From Candidatus Scybalocola faecigallinarum (lineage in GTDB: Bacteria > Bacillota > Clostridia > Lachnospirales > Lachnospiraceae), in contig DVIT01000022.1 of assembly GCA_018711005.1 (NCBI GenBank), positions 1-64,000 of the forward strand: 64,000 nucleotides of DNA, given 5' to 3'. This document shows, piece after piece, positions 63,441 through 64,000 of the stretch (its first letter is position 1; each line of letters opens with the position of its first letter). The notes beneath the pieces are model-generated. The model saw only the letters and a program-made list of their open reading frames with translations. It was not told where the DNA came from and searched no databases. The translations under genes and the position numbers were made by a program.

Positions 63441-63866
63441 TTATTTGTCTGCATCCAGCGCTTCGCTGATCTTGCATGCAATTTCTTTTTGCACTTCCGG
63501 ATCTGATGTCCCAGGGTTCCATAAAATCTTCTGTCCGTCATCGGCATATCTTGGGATAATATGCAGGTGAAAATGAAAAACTGTCTGTCCCGCGATTTCC
63601 TCATTATTCTGCACAATATTCAGGCCTTCGCAGCCAAGGCTTTTTTTCATGGCTCTGGCTACCTTTGCGGCAACAACAAACAAACGGGAAGCCGTTGTTT
63701 CGTCAATATCAAAAATATTCCGAAAATGTCTTTTAGGCAGTACAAGTGCGTGTCCCTTTGTTGCCGGGGACAGATCCAGGATCACCCGAAACATTTCATC
63801 TTCATATACCGTAGCAGACGGTATATGACCATTTGCGATCTTGCAAAAAATACAATCCTGTTCCAT
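63441..63866 (-). CDS. HIT-family nucleotide-binding hydrolase
   Basis: 141 residues. The active-site triad HFHLHIIPR (about 96-104) and the zinc-like CIFCKI at the start identify the HINT/HIT family, which cleaves AMP-linked compounds such as aminoacyl-AMP or AMP-lysine. GQTVFHFHLH precedes and a C-terminal helix follows. The start at 63866 has AGGAGGTAAG in front; the ORF goes on seven codons further. The promoter is at 63935-63963. The precise substrate is unknown. Confidence 0.93.
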   Translation of the reverse strand: MEQDCIFCKIANGHIPSATVYEDEMFRVILDLSPATKGHALVLPKRHFRNIFDIDETTASRLFVVAAKVARAMKKSLGCEGLNIVQNNEEIAGQTVFHFHLHIIPRYADDGQKILWNPGTSDPEVQKEIACKISEALDADK

Positions 63867-63934
63867 AAAACTTACCTCCTGATCCAATTAATTTACAGAT
63901 GCTGCCCGCTGTGTTTGCGCCAGCGTCCACTATT

Positions 63935-63963
63935 ATTTTAGTAGTCCCCTCGAAATATTTCAA
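63935..63963 (-). promoter_or_regulatory. Promoter of the HIT gene
   Basis: TTGAAA (63963-63958), a spacer of 17 bases and TAAAAT (63940-63935), read leftwards. No gene is seen from here to the right edge. Confidence 0.65.
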
Positions 63964-64000
63964 GCCCTGTCGTTAAATGCGAAACATTATATTTGATGCA

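Overview
The window looks like chromosome of a Gram-positive anaerobe of the Clostridia, most likely Lachnospiraceae. The reasons are the homotetrameric-type glutamate-synthase-like NfnB with NfnA, a T-box in front of metG, strong AGGAGG ribosome sites on almost every gene, AAA-ATPase/PD-(D/E)XK fusion proteins, three MATE exporters, a TSCPD-domain protein and SpaA/Cna-B type surface proteins. This placement is inferred from gene families; no rRNA or tRNA gene was seen.

Layout. 1-1801: the 5' part of an ABC exporter ATPase and a lipoprotein. 1930-5130: a small regulatory island on the minus strand with a LytTR response regulator, a GHKL histidine kinase, an unlisted 43-residue peptide ending in Cys-Cys, and a secreted ricin-like protein. 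The regulator operon and the secreted-protein gene share an identical 20-bp promoter element. 5256-10665: metG operon (metG, TRIC-type channel, pyridoxamine kinase) behind a Met T-box and a 115-bp tandem repeat; it ends in a decayed AAA/nuclease gene. 10671-14008: MarR regulator plus MATE pump, an ftsH remnant and an esterase. 14055-16789: Fic protein and an intact AAA/nuclease protein. 16915-24678: 2-aminoethylphosphonate (AEP) uptake and breakdown (ABC ATPase, a permease fused in frame to its binding lipoprotein, PhnW, PhnX), formamidase, and an RpiR regulator. 24783-27831: PucR regulator divergent from a MATE pump.

27962-36562: housekeeping and transport: NfnAB electron bifurcation, a polar amino acid ABC transporter, MurF, a third MATE pump and RidA. 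36748-39590: a yybP-ykoY-like riboswitch in front of a P-type cation ATPase. 39770-42732: a MITE-like element, a PurF paralogue that lacks the catalytic N-terminal cysteine, and an Rpn-family nuclease. 43014-59706: a surface-protein locus with a 673-residue repeat protein, a 4.3-thousand-residue adhesin carrying about 20 SpaA-like and 5 SdrD_B-like modules, and a divergent SARP/BTAD regulator. 60049-63866: an Xre regulator, a cold-shock protein, a MurG homologue, a TSCPD protein, MTA/SAH nucleosidase and a HIT protein.

The best candidates for something undescribed are the LytTR/GHKL/Cys-Cys peptide circuit (2626-5130), the giant adhesin with its own SARP-like regulator, the transporter fusion in the AEP operon, and the Cys-less PurF paralogue.
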